From: CAYPPG01 sp964412555
Lineage (GTDB): Bacteria; Hinthialibacterota; Hinthialibacteria; Hinthialibacterales; Hinthialibacteraceae
Direction of reading: 5' to 3'
NCBI GenBank assembly: GCA_964412555.1
Contig: CAYPPG010000009.1
Location: 87,785-151,784, forward strand
Length of the DNA stretch: 64,000 bases
The stretch's first letter is position 1, and every line of letters begins with the position of its first letter. The notes beneath the pieces are model-generated. The model ran no database searches. It saw only the letters and a program-made list of their open reading frames with translations, and was not told the origin of the DNA. Position numbers and translations under genes: made by a program. This document shows positions 32,553 through 40,873 of the stretch, piece after piece.

Positions 32553-35500
32553 TTAATTTTCTTTACGATGGACCGTGCCAATCCATCCGTAAGCCACCGG
32601 CAAGAACAGTAGAGTGAGAATCAGTGAATAGAGTAAGCCACCGATCACGGCGATCGCCATGGTTACAAGCATGCCGCCTTCTTCACCGAGATTTAGCGCC
32701 AGCGGCACCAGTCCCAGCACTGTGGTTAACTGAGTCATCAAGATCGGGCGTACACGGGTTGGGGCCGCTTTGCGGATGGCGTCCATGTGTGACAGCCCGG
32801 TTTGATGGTATTCCTCAGCGAGGGTTAATAGCACTACCCCCTGTGATGTAATCCCCCCCATCATCACAAGGATCCCCATTTGCACAGTCGCGCTGACGGG
32901 AGCGCCGGCGAAATATAGGGCGATGAGCGCTCCGGTTAAAGCGAGCGGAACGTTCAAGATAATAAGGAAAGGCAGCAAGAAAGATTCATACTGAATCGCC
33001 AATATGACATAGGCGAAAAGTACCGCGAATCCGATAATCAGTCCTAACACTTTGCGGCTTTCCTTCATGAAGCGGGCTTCACTGCCCATGGAAATCTCGA
33101 CGCCTTGGGGCGGTTTCAGATCGAGAGCAACTTGCTCGGCGCGTGCGAGAGCCTCGCCAACGCTGATTCCGGCCGGATCGGCGCGAACGATAACCCTTAT
33201 GACCTGATCCTCGCGGGATATTTCAACAGGCCCTACGGCTCTACGAACCTCTGCTATGTCTTGCAGATAGATCGGCTCACCGTTATGGGTTTCGATGATC
33301 AAATTTTCCAAATCGGTTCTGCTTGTCAGCGCAATCTCCGGCACCATAACTCGAATGGGATAATATTCTGTTCCCTCAGCGTATTGAGTACTCACCAGAC
33401 CATGGACCAGTGCCCGCAGCGAAGTGGCGACTTGGTTGACGGGAATTTCCAATGCCGAAGCCCGGGCACGATCCACATATACTCGGTACTCCGGCTTGGT
33501 CATGTCCATGGAAATGTTCACACCTGATAATCCTGGTGTTTTGGTGAGTTGCGACGCTAATTGCTCGGAAAATTCGTAGAGTGCCGTAATATCACTTCCC
33601 TTAACATTCACTTCAACATCCTGCTCGCCTACCTTTCGCAGGCCCTTGATAGGTCTTTGCTTGACAGGTAACTTTGCGCCTGGTTCCTGCGATTGTATCT
33701 TTGCGACCAAAGGTCTTATTTTTTGGACGAATTCTTCTGTAGTGATGTCCCGCTGACTTCGTGGAACCAGCTGGATGTCAAGATTGCCTTCATTACTAAC
33801 CTCCAAAGTATATAATCCGAAGACTCTGCCGCCGGAAAGGCGAAATGTGCTTTGGATTTCGGGGAAACTAGATAGTTCGTTATCCACTCGCGCAAGAATC
33901 CGATCGACCTCCGCCAGAGAAGTTCCGGCGGGCATCATGAGTTTTACCATAACGCGGCCATCGTCCAGTTTGGGCAGGAATTCCGTACCGGATTGAGTCG
34001 TCAACCATATCCCTGCACCAAACATCATAAGTGTGATCAACACAACGAGCCACTTGACTTGCAGACAACCGTTGAGCAGGCGCGAATAACTTCGGGTGCC
34101 GAATCCGATGATTTTGTCGAAGTTCCTGGCGACTCTAGACATTTTTTCCGTGGACTCGTGGCGAAGGAGTCTGTCGGTCAACAATGGGGTGAGGGTCAGT
34201 GCGATCAACAGCGAGATGAGCACGACCCCTCCGACAACAAATACGAGTTCGCTAAACAGAATGGCCACCATACCAGGCACGAATACAAACGGCAAGAAAA
34301 TCGCAAGGAATGTAAGTGTAGCGGCGAGAATGGCCGTGCCGACTTCACTGGTTCCTTGTAAGCCAAAGTTCTTTACGCCCTCGGACTTCAATCGTGTGAT
34401 GTTCTCTAACACTACAATCGAATTATCCAGGATGACTCCCAGTGCGACCACCAATCCCCCTAGAGAGAACACATTGATTGATAAGTCCATCGCTTTCATC
34501 AAGGCAAAATTGGTCAAGAGAGTAACTGGCAAGGCGGTGATCATCACGACTACCTGCCGCCATCTGCCCAGAAAAAGGTATACGACGACGACAACCAGTA
34601 TAGCGGAAAGAATGGCCGAATCCCTTACGCCATATATAGCATTTTTTACGTAAAGCCCATCATCTTCTACATAATGAAAGTGAATGTCTTTCGGAATATC
34701 ACCTTGTTTTCGCAATTCGTCTAAACGAACCTTCACGGCTTCGGCTACCGTCATCGCGTTTGCAGCATATTGCTTGAGCACTTTAAATTCGACACAAGGT
34801 TGACTGTTAAAGTGTGTATTGATCCGCATTTCTGCATGTGAGTCTTCCACACGAGCAATATCCTTGATGTATATTTCTTCCCTGTTGGGATCTGTCGCAA
34901 CGACAACGTTTTCGATCTCTTCGAGAGTTTCGAATTCACCCATCGTTCGGGCAATGATCTCACGAGGCTCAATGGTCACCCGGCCAGCAAACGTTTCGAG
35001 ATTCTCTTCATACAGGGCATGGGCGACCTGTGTTGGGGAAAGTTTGTAGGCTTGAAGGCGTACCGGATCCAAGTGGACGCGAATTTCTCTTTCCAGCCCG
35101 CCCACAATCTCGGCGCCGGCCGAGCCTGGCACCGATGTCAACCGGTCGATGAGCCATTCTTCTGCCCATTGGCGGAGCCAGACGAGATTATGTTCTTCTG
35201 AGGTAATCATTACCTCGATTACCGGCAATTGTGAAGGATCCGCCTTGATGATAACCGGTGGGTCCATATCGCGCGGTAGATTTTTTGTTACGCGTCCCAT
35301 GGCGGCTACCACATCCTGGAAGGCCACCTCCACGTCCACGCCATATTCGAAGTTTGCCAGTAACGTATACATACCTTCAATGCTGGAGGACTCGATGTAA
35401 TCGAGATCGTCCACCGTGGCGATGACTTCCTCGAGAGGATCGGCAATATTATTTTCTATATCATCCGCTGTTGCCCCGCGCCACCAAATGTGAATCTTTA

Positions 35501-35633
35501 CCATTGGATAAGAAATATCCGGCAAGTAGTTCACATCAAGTTGTGTTAGACTGAACAACCCAGCAGCCAAAGCCGCGATGGTGAGGACAGTGACAGCCAC
35601 AGGACGTTTGAGCGCAGTTTCGGTAATTCTCAT
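32553..35633 (-). CDS. RND-family efflux transporter (HAE/CusA-like inner-membrane pump)
   Basis: 1026 residues, the standard RND length with 12 membrane helices and two large periplasmic loops. N-terminus MRITETALKRPVAVTVLTIAALAAG. Helix 4 has VALGVILDNSIVVLENITRL with the charged residue of the proton relay as a single LDNS Asp, and helix 10-12 region has FVILAIQYESFLLPFLIIL and GLVPLALNLGEEGGML. Pore-domain motifs fit the hydrophobe/amphiphile group. It lies 6 bases after the adaptor gene, making an operon DUF302-TolC-adaptor-pump. Substrates are not readable from sequence. Confidence 0.92.
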   Translation of the reverse strand: MRITETALKRPVAVTVLTIAALAAGLFSLTQLDVNYLPDISYPMVKIHIWWRGATADDIENNIADPLEEVIATVDDLDYIESSSIEGMYTLLANFEYGVDVEVAFQDVVAAMGRVTKNLPRDMDPPVIIKADPSQLPVIEVMITSEEHNLVWLRQWAEEWLIDRLTSVPGSAGAEIVGGLEREIRVHLDPVRLQAYKLSPTQVAHALYEENLETFAGRVTIEPREIIARTMGEFETLEEIENVVVATDPNREEIYIKDIARVEDSHAEMRINTHFNSQPCVEFKVLKQYAANAMTVAEAVKVRLDELRKQGDIPKDIHFHYVEDDGLYVKNAIYGVRDSAILSAILVVVVVYLFLGRWRQVVVMITALPVTLLTNFALMKAMDLSINVFSLGGLVVALGVILDNSIVVLENITRLKSEGVKNFGLQGTSEVGTAILAATLTFLAIFLPFVFVPGMVAILFSELVFVVGGVVLISLLIALTLTPLLTDRLLRHESTEKMSRVARNFDKIIGFGTRSYSRLLNGCLQVKWLVVLITLMMFGAGIWLTTQSGTEFLPKLDDGRVMVKLMMPAGTSLAEVDRILARVDNELSSFPEIQSTFRLSGGRVFGLYTLEVSNEGNLDIQLVPRSQRDITTEEFVQKIRPLVAKIQSQEPGAKLPVKQRPIKGLRKVGEQDVEVNVKGSDITALYEFSEQLASQLTKTPGLSGVNISMDMTKPEYRVYVDRARASALEIPVNQVATSLRALVHGLVSTQYAEGTEYYPIRVMVPEIALTSRTDLENLIIETHNGEPIYLQDIAEVRRAVGPVEISREDQVIRVIVRADPAGISVGEALARAEQVALDLKPPQGVEISMGSEARFMKESRKVLGLIIGFAVLFAYVILAIQYESFLLPFLIILNVPLALTGALIALYFAGAPVSATVQMGILVMMGGITSQGVVLLTLAEEYHQTGLSHMDAIRKAAPTRVRPILMTQLTTVLGLVPLALNLGEEGGMLVTMAIAVIGGLLYSLILTLLFLPVAYGWIGTVHRKEN

Positions 35634-35639
35634 TGTATC

Positions 35640-36920
35640 TTACTCTCCTGTTGATTTCTGGATGGCCGAAACCTGTACCGCCTTACTTGTCTGGACGGTT
35701 GCCCCATCTTTGAGATTCAGATTTCCAGCAATGACAACCAGCTCGCCGGGGTGCACGCCTTCGGTGACTTGCACACGGTTATTTTGTTCCAATCCGATTG
35801 TCACTCGTCGCTGATGCGCCTTGTCATCGTTGATGACGTAGACGACCTTGTGGCCTCTGGGTGTAGTCACGATGGCGGCGTCGGGAACGACGACGGCATC
35901 TTCGGCCACTCGGCCTTGCACCGACACCCTGGCGAATAGATGGGGGATCAGTTCGACGGGATCGGTAAACTTCACCTCGACAATTCTCGTCCGTGATTCC
36001 CACTCGAGCCGGGGATAAATCCGCTCAATCTTTGCGCTGAATGTTTTTCCTGGATAAGCATCCAGTTGAATGCTGGCCTTAGTCCCTCGACGGATATCGG
36101 TAATGCAGTTCTCCGGTAGTCCCGCCCGAACCACGAGAGATGAGGGATCCATCATTTTGAGTAACTGCGCTCGTGGTGTAGCCAAATCGCCTTTCCGGAC
36201 GTAGACCTCGGTGATGATTCCGGCAAAAGGCGCCTTGAGTATACATTCATCAAGTTTCGCTTGAGCAAGTCCGACTCGAGCCGCCGCTTCTTCGACTGCG
36301 GCCTGCGCCACGCCGATTTCTGTTATTGTTGGTCCTGCTTCGAGCATGGCCAATTGTTCTTTCGCTGCTTCAAACTGCGTATGGCACTCCACATAACTGA
36401 CGCGCGCTTTTTCCACAGTCTCGGCGGGGAGTGCCCCACTTTTGACCAGCGACCTGATTCGTTCCAGGTCGGCCTTGGCAAATTCTGTGCAATCTTCGAA
36501 ATGCCGGACCGATTCTTTTGCCTGCGTGATCTCCTCGGGACGCGCGCCGGCTTTGAGGTCAACCAGTTTGGCCTTCGCCACAGCCAGCGCTGCCTTCGCC
36601 GCCACTGCTTCTTGACGATAAAGGGGGCGATTGATCTCAATCAGCTTCTGTCCAGCATGGTCTACGCGATCCCCTTCTCGCCAAGGGCAGAAAGAAATTG
36701 GGCCTTCCACCGTCGCCTCTAACGTTACGGTATTGACCGAGACAACATTTCCCGTTGTTTCCAGAATCTCCACCAGACGTGTTTTCTCCGCTGCTATGAC
36801 TTCAACCCGTGAAAATTTACCGGTTTTGCTTTGAACTTTCTCATCGGATCCGCATCCGATCATACCCATGACCACTGCCCCACAGACCGAAACAATCATC
36901 ACCTGTTTTGTTGTCATCAT
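35640..36920 (-). CDS. RND periplasmic adaptor (membrane fusion) lipoprotein
   Basis: 426 residues. GAGGAG precedes the start. A lipobox GMIGC follows the signal MTTKQVMIVSVCGAVVMGM, so it is an inner-membrane lipoprotein. The barrel-sandwich hybrid domain (VNTVTLEATVEGPISFCPWR, EGDRVDHAGQKLIEINRPLY), a long alpha hairpin (EAVAAKAALAVAKAKL... and ARVGLAQAKLDE), the second lipoyl half (CILKAPFAGIITEVYVRKGD) and a beta-barrel region form the order expected for AcrA/HlyD proteins. It would bridge pump and TolC-type channel. Confidence 0.92.
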   Translation of the reverse strand: MMTTKQVMIVSVCGAVVMGMIGCGSDEKVQSKTGKFSRVEVIAAEKTRLVEILETTGNVVSVNTVTLEATVEGPISFCPWREGDRVDHAGQKLIEINRPLYRQEAVAAKAALAVAKAKLVDLKAGARPEEITQAKESVRHFEDCTEFAKADLERIRSLVKSGALPAETVEKARVSYVECHTQFEAAKEQLAMLEAGPTITEIGVAQAAVEEAAARVGLAQAKLDECILKAPFAGIITEVYVRKGDLATPRAQLLKMMDPSSLVVRAGLPENCITDIRRGTKASIQLDAYPGKTFSAKIERIYPRLEWESRTRIVEVKFTDPVELIPHLFARVSVQGRVAEDAVVVPDAAIVTTPRGHKVVYVINDDKAHQRRVTIGLEQNNRVQVTEGVHPGELVVIAGNLNLKDGATVQTSKAVQVSAIQKSTGE

Positions 36921-37023
36921 CTTTTTGGCTCCTCTTACCGTTCAATCGATGCTTTCTCATCCATATGTTGGCTAGGGATCAATGACTCCCGCACTCCCGG
37001 AGAATTTCATCTATTCGTGTTTA

Positions 37024-38481
37024 TCACTTTTCTCCTACCGCTAGCTGTAACTGGGCTAGAGCCGTCTTGTAATCCGCCAATGCCCGGTAGTAACTCATTT
37101 GTGAATCCAGGAGCGCCGATTGAGCATCTAGGACATCGGTAATGGTGCCCTTGCCGTAATCGTATTTCTCACGCTCGATTCGCAAACTTTCTTTTGCTTG
37201 TTCAATGCTTGTTTCGGTTGCTTCCACACGCTCCAGGGAGGACGAAGAATTAAGAACCGCCGTTTCCACATCGAGACGGAGCTGCAATTCAAGTTTTCGC
37301 ATTTGTTCTCGAGCCTCGGCCAATTTTGATCGTTCCTGTCGAACTCTCGCGCTAATTCTGCCACCTTCGAAGATAGGAAATTCCAGCGCAAGTCCCACTC
37401 TGCCAACATCGTCATAGGAACTATCATCGTAGCGTTCCACGCGGCCAACTGCCCGCAGACCACCATATGTGCCTTGGAGAGTCAACATAGGCAAATGCAT
37501 GGCTCGAGCGATGTCCACTCGCTTGGCTTGTGCTTCCAATGCTTCCCGCATCGCCAAATAGTCGCCGCGTTGAGCCATGGCTCTTGTGATCCCGGTTTCC
37601 ACATCTATTACGGTGGTTCTCTCAATTGTCAATTCTCCGGCGACATCGACAGGAACGCCTTCTTCATGCTCCACTCCCAACAAATTGGAAAGAACACGTT
37701 TCTGAATGGTCAGAATATTTCGTTCCCATACCAATTGCCGCTCCAAGTCCGCGATACGAACCTCTGTTCGTAAGTAGTCAACTTTGGCTGCTTTCTTAGC
37801 TTGAATAAGTTCCGAGATTCGTTTCCGATGTTCCTTTAAGGTTTGTTGCGAAAACTCCAATGAATTGATAACATGATGTTGAGCCAGGATGCTATAGAAC
37901 ACGCTGGAAACATTAAACACCAACTCATCACGGTTGCGGGCAAGGCGATGCTCCGCAGCCTCCTGAAGCAGTTTCGCCGCTTGAATCTCGCTGATCAGGC
38001 GTCCACCAGCATAGAGCGGCATACTTACCACGACATGGGTGGAGAAGATACCATCGCTGTACGTCCGTGATTCACCTTTGAATCTCGGCGCACCTATGCG
38101 GTGTCTATCAAGATAGTAATCGTATCCACTTCTAACACCGGCTTTGGGAAGAATCGCGCCAAAGGCGACATCGCGTTCGGCGCTTGCCACATCAACTCGG
38201 TAACGAACCGCCGCCAGTTCGGGATTATTGGCAAGCGCAATCGTAATCGCTTTTGAAAGTGTAATCGGCTCGTTCCTTAATGGGATTGTTGGACGAGAGA
38301 CCGGCTTATGCTCACTCCCTGCTCGTTGTGGCATACCGGTGTATGGATTGGTGGGATTGAGAAGTACGCATCCTTGTGCAATCCCAATAAACAAAGTAGC
38401 CGCTGCCAGCCGTAGGAATCCGCAAGTCACAAATACATCACATTTTCTAAGTAGTCTCGTGAATCGTAATCCAATATTCAT
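37024..38481 (-). CDS. TolC-family outer-membrane efflux protein
   Basis: 485 residues. An N-terminal signal ends around IAQGC, with C suggesting lipid attachment. Two repeated OEP halves: ITLSKAITIALANNPELAAVRYRVD, then long helices and VVVSMPLYAGGRLISEI; second half RGDYLAMREALEAQAKRVDI and ALEFPIFEGGRISARVRQE. The pattern MPLYAGG/FPIFEGG is the beta-strand entry typical of TolC. It precedes the adaptor gene by about 100 bases, so it is the operon's channel. Confidence 0.92.
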   Translation of the reverse strand: MNIGLRFTRLLRKCDVFVTCGFLRLAAATLFIGIAQGCVLLNPTNPYTGMPQRAGSEHKPVSRPTIPLRNEPITLSKAITIALANNPELAAVRYRVDVASAERDVAFGAILPKAGVRSGYDYYLDRHRIGAPRFKGESRTYSDGIFSTHVVVSMPLYAGGRLISEIQAAKLLQEAAEHRLARNRDELVFNVSSVFYSILAQHHVINSLEFSQQTLKEHRKRISELIQAKKAAKVDYLRTEVRIADLERQLVWERNILTIQKRVLSNLLGVEHEEGVPVDVAGELTIERTTVIDVETGITRAMAQRGDYLAMREALEAQAKRVDIARAMHLPMLTLQGTYGGLRAVGRVERYDDSSYDDVGRVGLALEFPIFEGGRISARVRQERSKLAEAREQMRKLELQLRLDVETAVLNSSSSLERVEATETSIEQAKESLRIEREKYDYGKGTITDVLDAQSALLDSQMSYYRALADYKTALAQLQLAVGEK

Positions 38482-38663
38482 TTTTGATTTCTTCCATGAT
38501 CTTCCATTTCGTGAATCGTTGCATCAGGGGTATTCACGACGGAATCATACGTCTCGTGATGGCTCCGTTTTGTGAACGGGCTTGTTAAATCCGGCTGATT
38601 CGTTTGTAGGAGCTGTTCAACATTTCCGTGAAATGCCCCATTGTACAAACAGTGGACATCCTT

Positions 38664-39296
38664 TTATTTGATATACATCTCGCACCACAGGTCACCTCCG
38701 CAAATATCGTTCGAGAAATCCCGATTCGATGGTGTTATAGGAGTAGGAACCGCCACTGTTTTTAAAATCTCCGCTTGATCCCGTGCAACAGAATTATTCA
38801 TGGTTTGTGCAATTATACGACCCGACATTTCACTCATGATCTGCTGATTTCTACTGCTTATATAGATTTTATTGTCTTTCCCTTCAAAAACGCCGAAGGT
38901 GCAGGGCATGAGAGCGCACACTTCGGGATTGTCATTCAGCATATCATGAGCATATTCGGCCTTGCAGAATTCCACGACTCGAATTGGCCGAACGAGACAC
39001 ACGCGATGCGTGGCCATGGATATGTTGAGGTTCCGAATGGCGGGGCATTGCAAACCTTGCGCCTCAATTGCCGTTTTCAGTGCATCGCATGTGTCGTCGA
39101 TGTCCTGGTATTTGCTAGAGTACACCGAGACTTTCTGCTCGGGGATGGACTGACATCCACTCAGCATTATCAGACCGGCAACTACTGCAAGAAGCCAAAC
39201 CATTCCAAAAATGAAGGATGGCTTGCGTACGCTTGCATTTGACAGGAATCCCTTACCGAGTACTACACTGTTAGGTAATGTTATGCACTGTCTCAT
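38664..39296 (-). CDS. DUF302 lipoprotein of the efflux operon
   Basis: 210 residues. AAGGAG precedes the ATG. A long N-terminal region then hydrophobic segment IFGMVWLLAVVAGLIMLSGC with the lipobox LMLSGC. The DUF302 core has FCKAEYAHDMLNDNPEVCALMPCTFGVFEG and YISSRNQQIMSEMSGRIIAQ, a small beta-barrel fold. Further cysteines occur (CPAIRNLNIS, CAL, CTF, CGGDLWC). DUF302 proteins are found with cytochromes and efflux systems; role unknown, probably in periplasm. Confidence 0.82.
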   Translation of the reverse strand: MRQCITLPNSVVLGKGFLSNASVRKPSFIFGMVWLLAVVAGLIMLSGCQSIPEQKVSVYSSKYQDIDDTCDALKTAIEAQGLQCPAIRNLNISMATHRVCLVRPIRVVEFCKAEYAHDMLNDNPEVCALMPCTFGVFEGKDNKIYISSRNQQIMSEMSGRIIAQTMNNSVARDQAEILKTVAVPTPITPSNRDFSNDICGGDLWCEMYIK

Positions 39297-39605
39297 TTTT
39301 CTTCTCCTTGTTAGCCGTTAACAGGCATTTTGCAATCGAGATTCAGCAGGTCGATTTCGTTGATCTTTTCGACAAGAATCAATTTGCTGATCGTTGTGAC
39401 TTCCACCCAGATCATTTTACTACTTCTTATGGGAACAATACTATGTTTTATCTAGTACGTGAATATTTGAGCACTAGATGATTGCTTATCGCTAAGTTGT
39501 ATGTGTTGACATTGGTGAATCCATCGAGAGAGACCGGCCATCCACGATGTGTTCATTTTTTGCTACACTTTCCTGTATGAATATAGTAATATCGCCTCCC
39601 CATAG

Positions 39606-40070
39606 TTATTCAGTGGAAAAAAATCGCTGGAAGAAACCCTTGAATGGAAATAAGGATGTTTTGCTTTTAAAAAGACGTTCATTCTCAGAAAAAACCTTGT
39701 CCAATTCAGCGTGAGAACGCTCCAGATCGAATGGTTTGTGAATCAAATGATGTAATCCTTGGGCAGTGACTCTTTGGATTCTGTGTTTATCGATCTCACG
39801 GCTCATCATTACAACGTGTTCTGAGTTGATGTAGGGTTTCAACAGCCAAAACACATCCAAACCGGCAAAATCTTCATCCAGTTGGCAGTCGATGAATACC
39901 CATCGGTAATGATATTCCCGGGCATCCGCGACGGCATGAATCGCGTCCAATGCCAGATCGACATGAAATCCCGAATTCAGAAACCATTGCTTAAATGGTT
40001 CCACGTCACTTTCTTCATTCGCTACAATCAGAATATTATTCGATGTGTCTTCCTCGTGTTTGAGTGACAT
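39606..40070 (-). CDS. CheY-like receiver protein, stand-alone
   Basis: 154 residues. AAGGAG precedes the ATG. Fold of a receiver domain: ILIVANEESDVEPFKQWF, phospho-acceptor Asp in WVFIDCQLDEDFAGLD, VVMMSREIDKHRI and the conserved Lys in HLIHKPFDLERS. The first acidic pocket is poor (NEES instead of DD), so phosphorylation may be weak. No kinase is adjacent. 309 bases upstream to the DUF302 gene hold nothing convincing. Confidence 0.78.
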   Translation of the reverse strand: MSLKHEEDTSNNILIVANEESDVEPFKQWFLNSGFHVDLALDAIHAVADAREYHYRWVFIDCQLDEDFAGLDVFWLLKPYINSEHVVMMSREIDKHRIQRVTAQGLHHLIHKPFDLERSHAELDKVFSENERLFKSKTSLFPFKGFFQRFFSTE

Positions 40071-40115
40071 GATGCTTCTCCTTGCCTAGAACAATATGAT
40101 TTGTTCTTTTTTCCC

Positions 40116-40484
40116 TTATGTTTCCTGATCCCGATTTCTATCTTCTGAGACGGGATCATTTTCCCGCCGCCTCTCCTGTGTGGCATTTCCCGCCTGAATG
40201 AGTTCTATACAGATCGCGTGGATTTTGTCTATGAAAGAAGAATTCCGAACGAAATAGCAACGAAGAGACCCTTTGGATACAGAATCGACTAAGCCGGCCT
40301 GTTTGAGTATTGCCAAGTGATGAGACAGGTTGGGTTGAGGAATATCCAGAATGTGTTGCACTTCCAGTACGCATTTTGTATCCTTGATCAGTTCGTGCAG
40401 AATCTGAATCCGCACAGGGTGACTGACGGCTCGGAATATGTCCGCAACCCTTTGCCACTCTTCTTGCTGGGATTTCTCTTTCAT
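40116..40484 (-). CDS. ArsR-family transcriptional regulator (second copy)
   Basis: 122 residues from the ATG at 40484 (MKEKSQQEEW). An upstream ATG at 40532 lies inside the promoter -10 and is rejected. Winged-helix core VADIFRAVSHPVRIQILHEL, recognition helix ILDIPQPNLSHHLAILKQAG and wing SKGSLRCYFVRNSSFIDK. Cysteines KCVLEV and RCYF are at the same places as in the first ArsR, with another in AICIELI. This suggests a shared thiol sensor. Its own promoter carries the shared inverted repeat, consistent with autoregulation. Confidence 0.87.
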   Translation of the reverse strand: MKEKSQQEEWQRVADIFRAVSHPVRIQILHELIKDTKCVLEVQHILDIPQPNLSHHLAILKQAGLVDSVSKGSLRCYFVRNSSFIDKIHAICIELIQAGNATQERRRENDPVSEDRNRDQET

Positions 40485-40530
40485 GGACCCGTACCATTCA
40501 CGATTCTTGAATCCGCTGAATTTATATATC

Positions 40531-40558
40531 ATTATATAAAGAAATACTTATATGTCAA
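40531..40558 (-). promoter_or_regulatory. consensus sigma-70 promoter of the second arsR with candidate operator
   Basis: On the minus strand TTGACA (40553-40558), 16-base spacer and TATAAT (40531-40536), both perfect consensus hexamers. The inverted repeat CATATAA (40548-40554)-N8-TTATATA (40533-40539) has six of seven pairs. It is the strongest promoter by sequence in the window. The remaining gap to 40873 holds a short frame ending KRFKKEE but no supported gene. Confidence 0.72.
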
Positions 40559-40873
40559 TACCGTGATAAAGAAATTTTTGTAGGAACCTAAAGAAAGACT
40601 GAAACAGAGACTCTGGCTCGAATGGAAACTCTCCGAATGGGAAGAACGAAAGAGATTCAAAAAAGAAGAATGAGAACAGGGATTTGGTAAAATATATGAA
40701 TGAATTCGGAATTGTGTAAATAGTAGAAATGTTGATGTGAAGGATGTACTCTCTTTGTAGAAAGATCAGGAGCGATATGGATTACGATTTTGATTGATAT
40801 TCAAAAGTAGCGAAATTATTTTCAAACTACCGGTAGTACGCCACTCAGATTTTCGCTATTTCGTATCATCCGG

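Noticed and set aside
40532..40532. ATG at 40532 as start of the second arsR
   Set aside because: It lies inside the promoter -10 TATAAT; start at 40484 leaves a normal leader.
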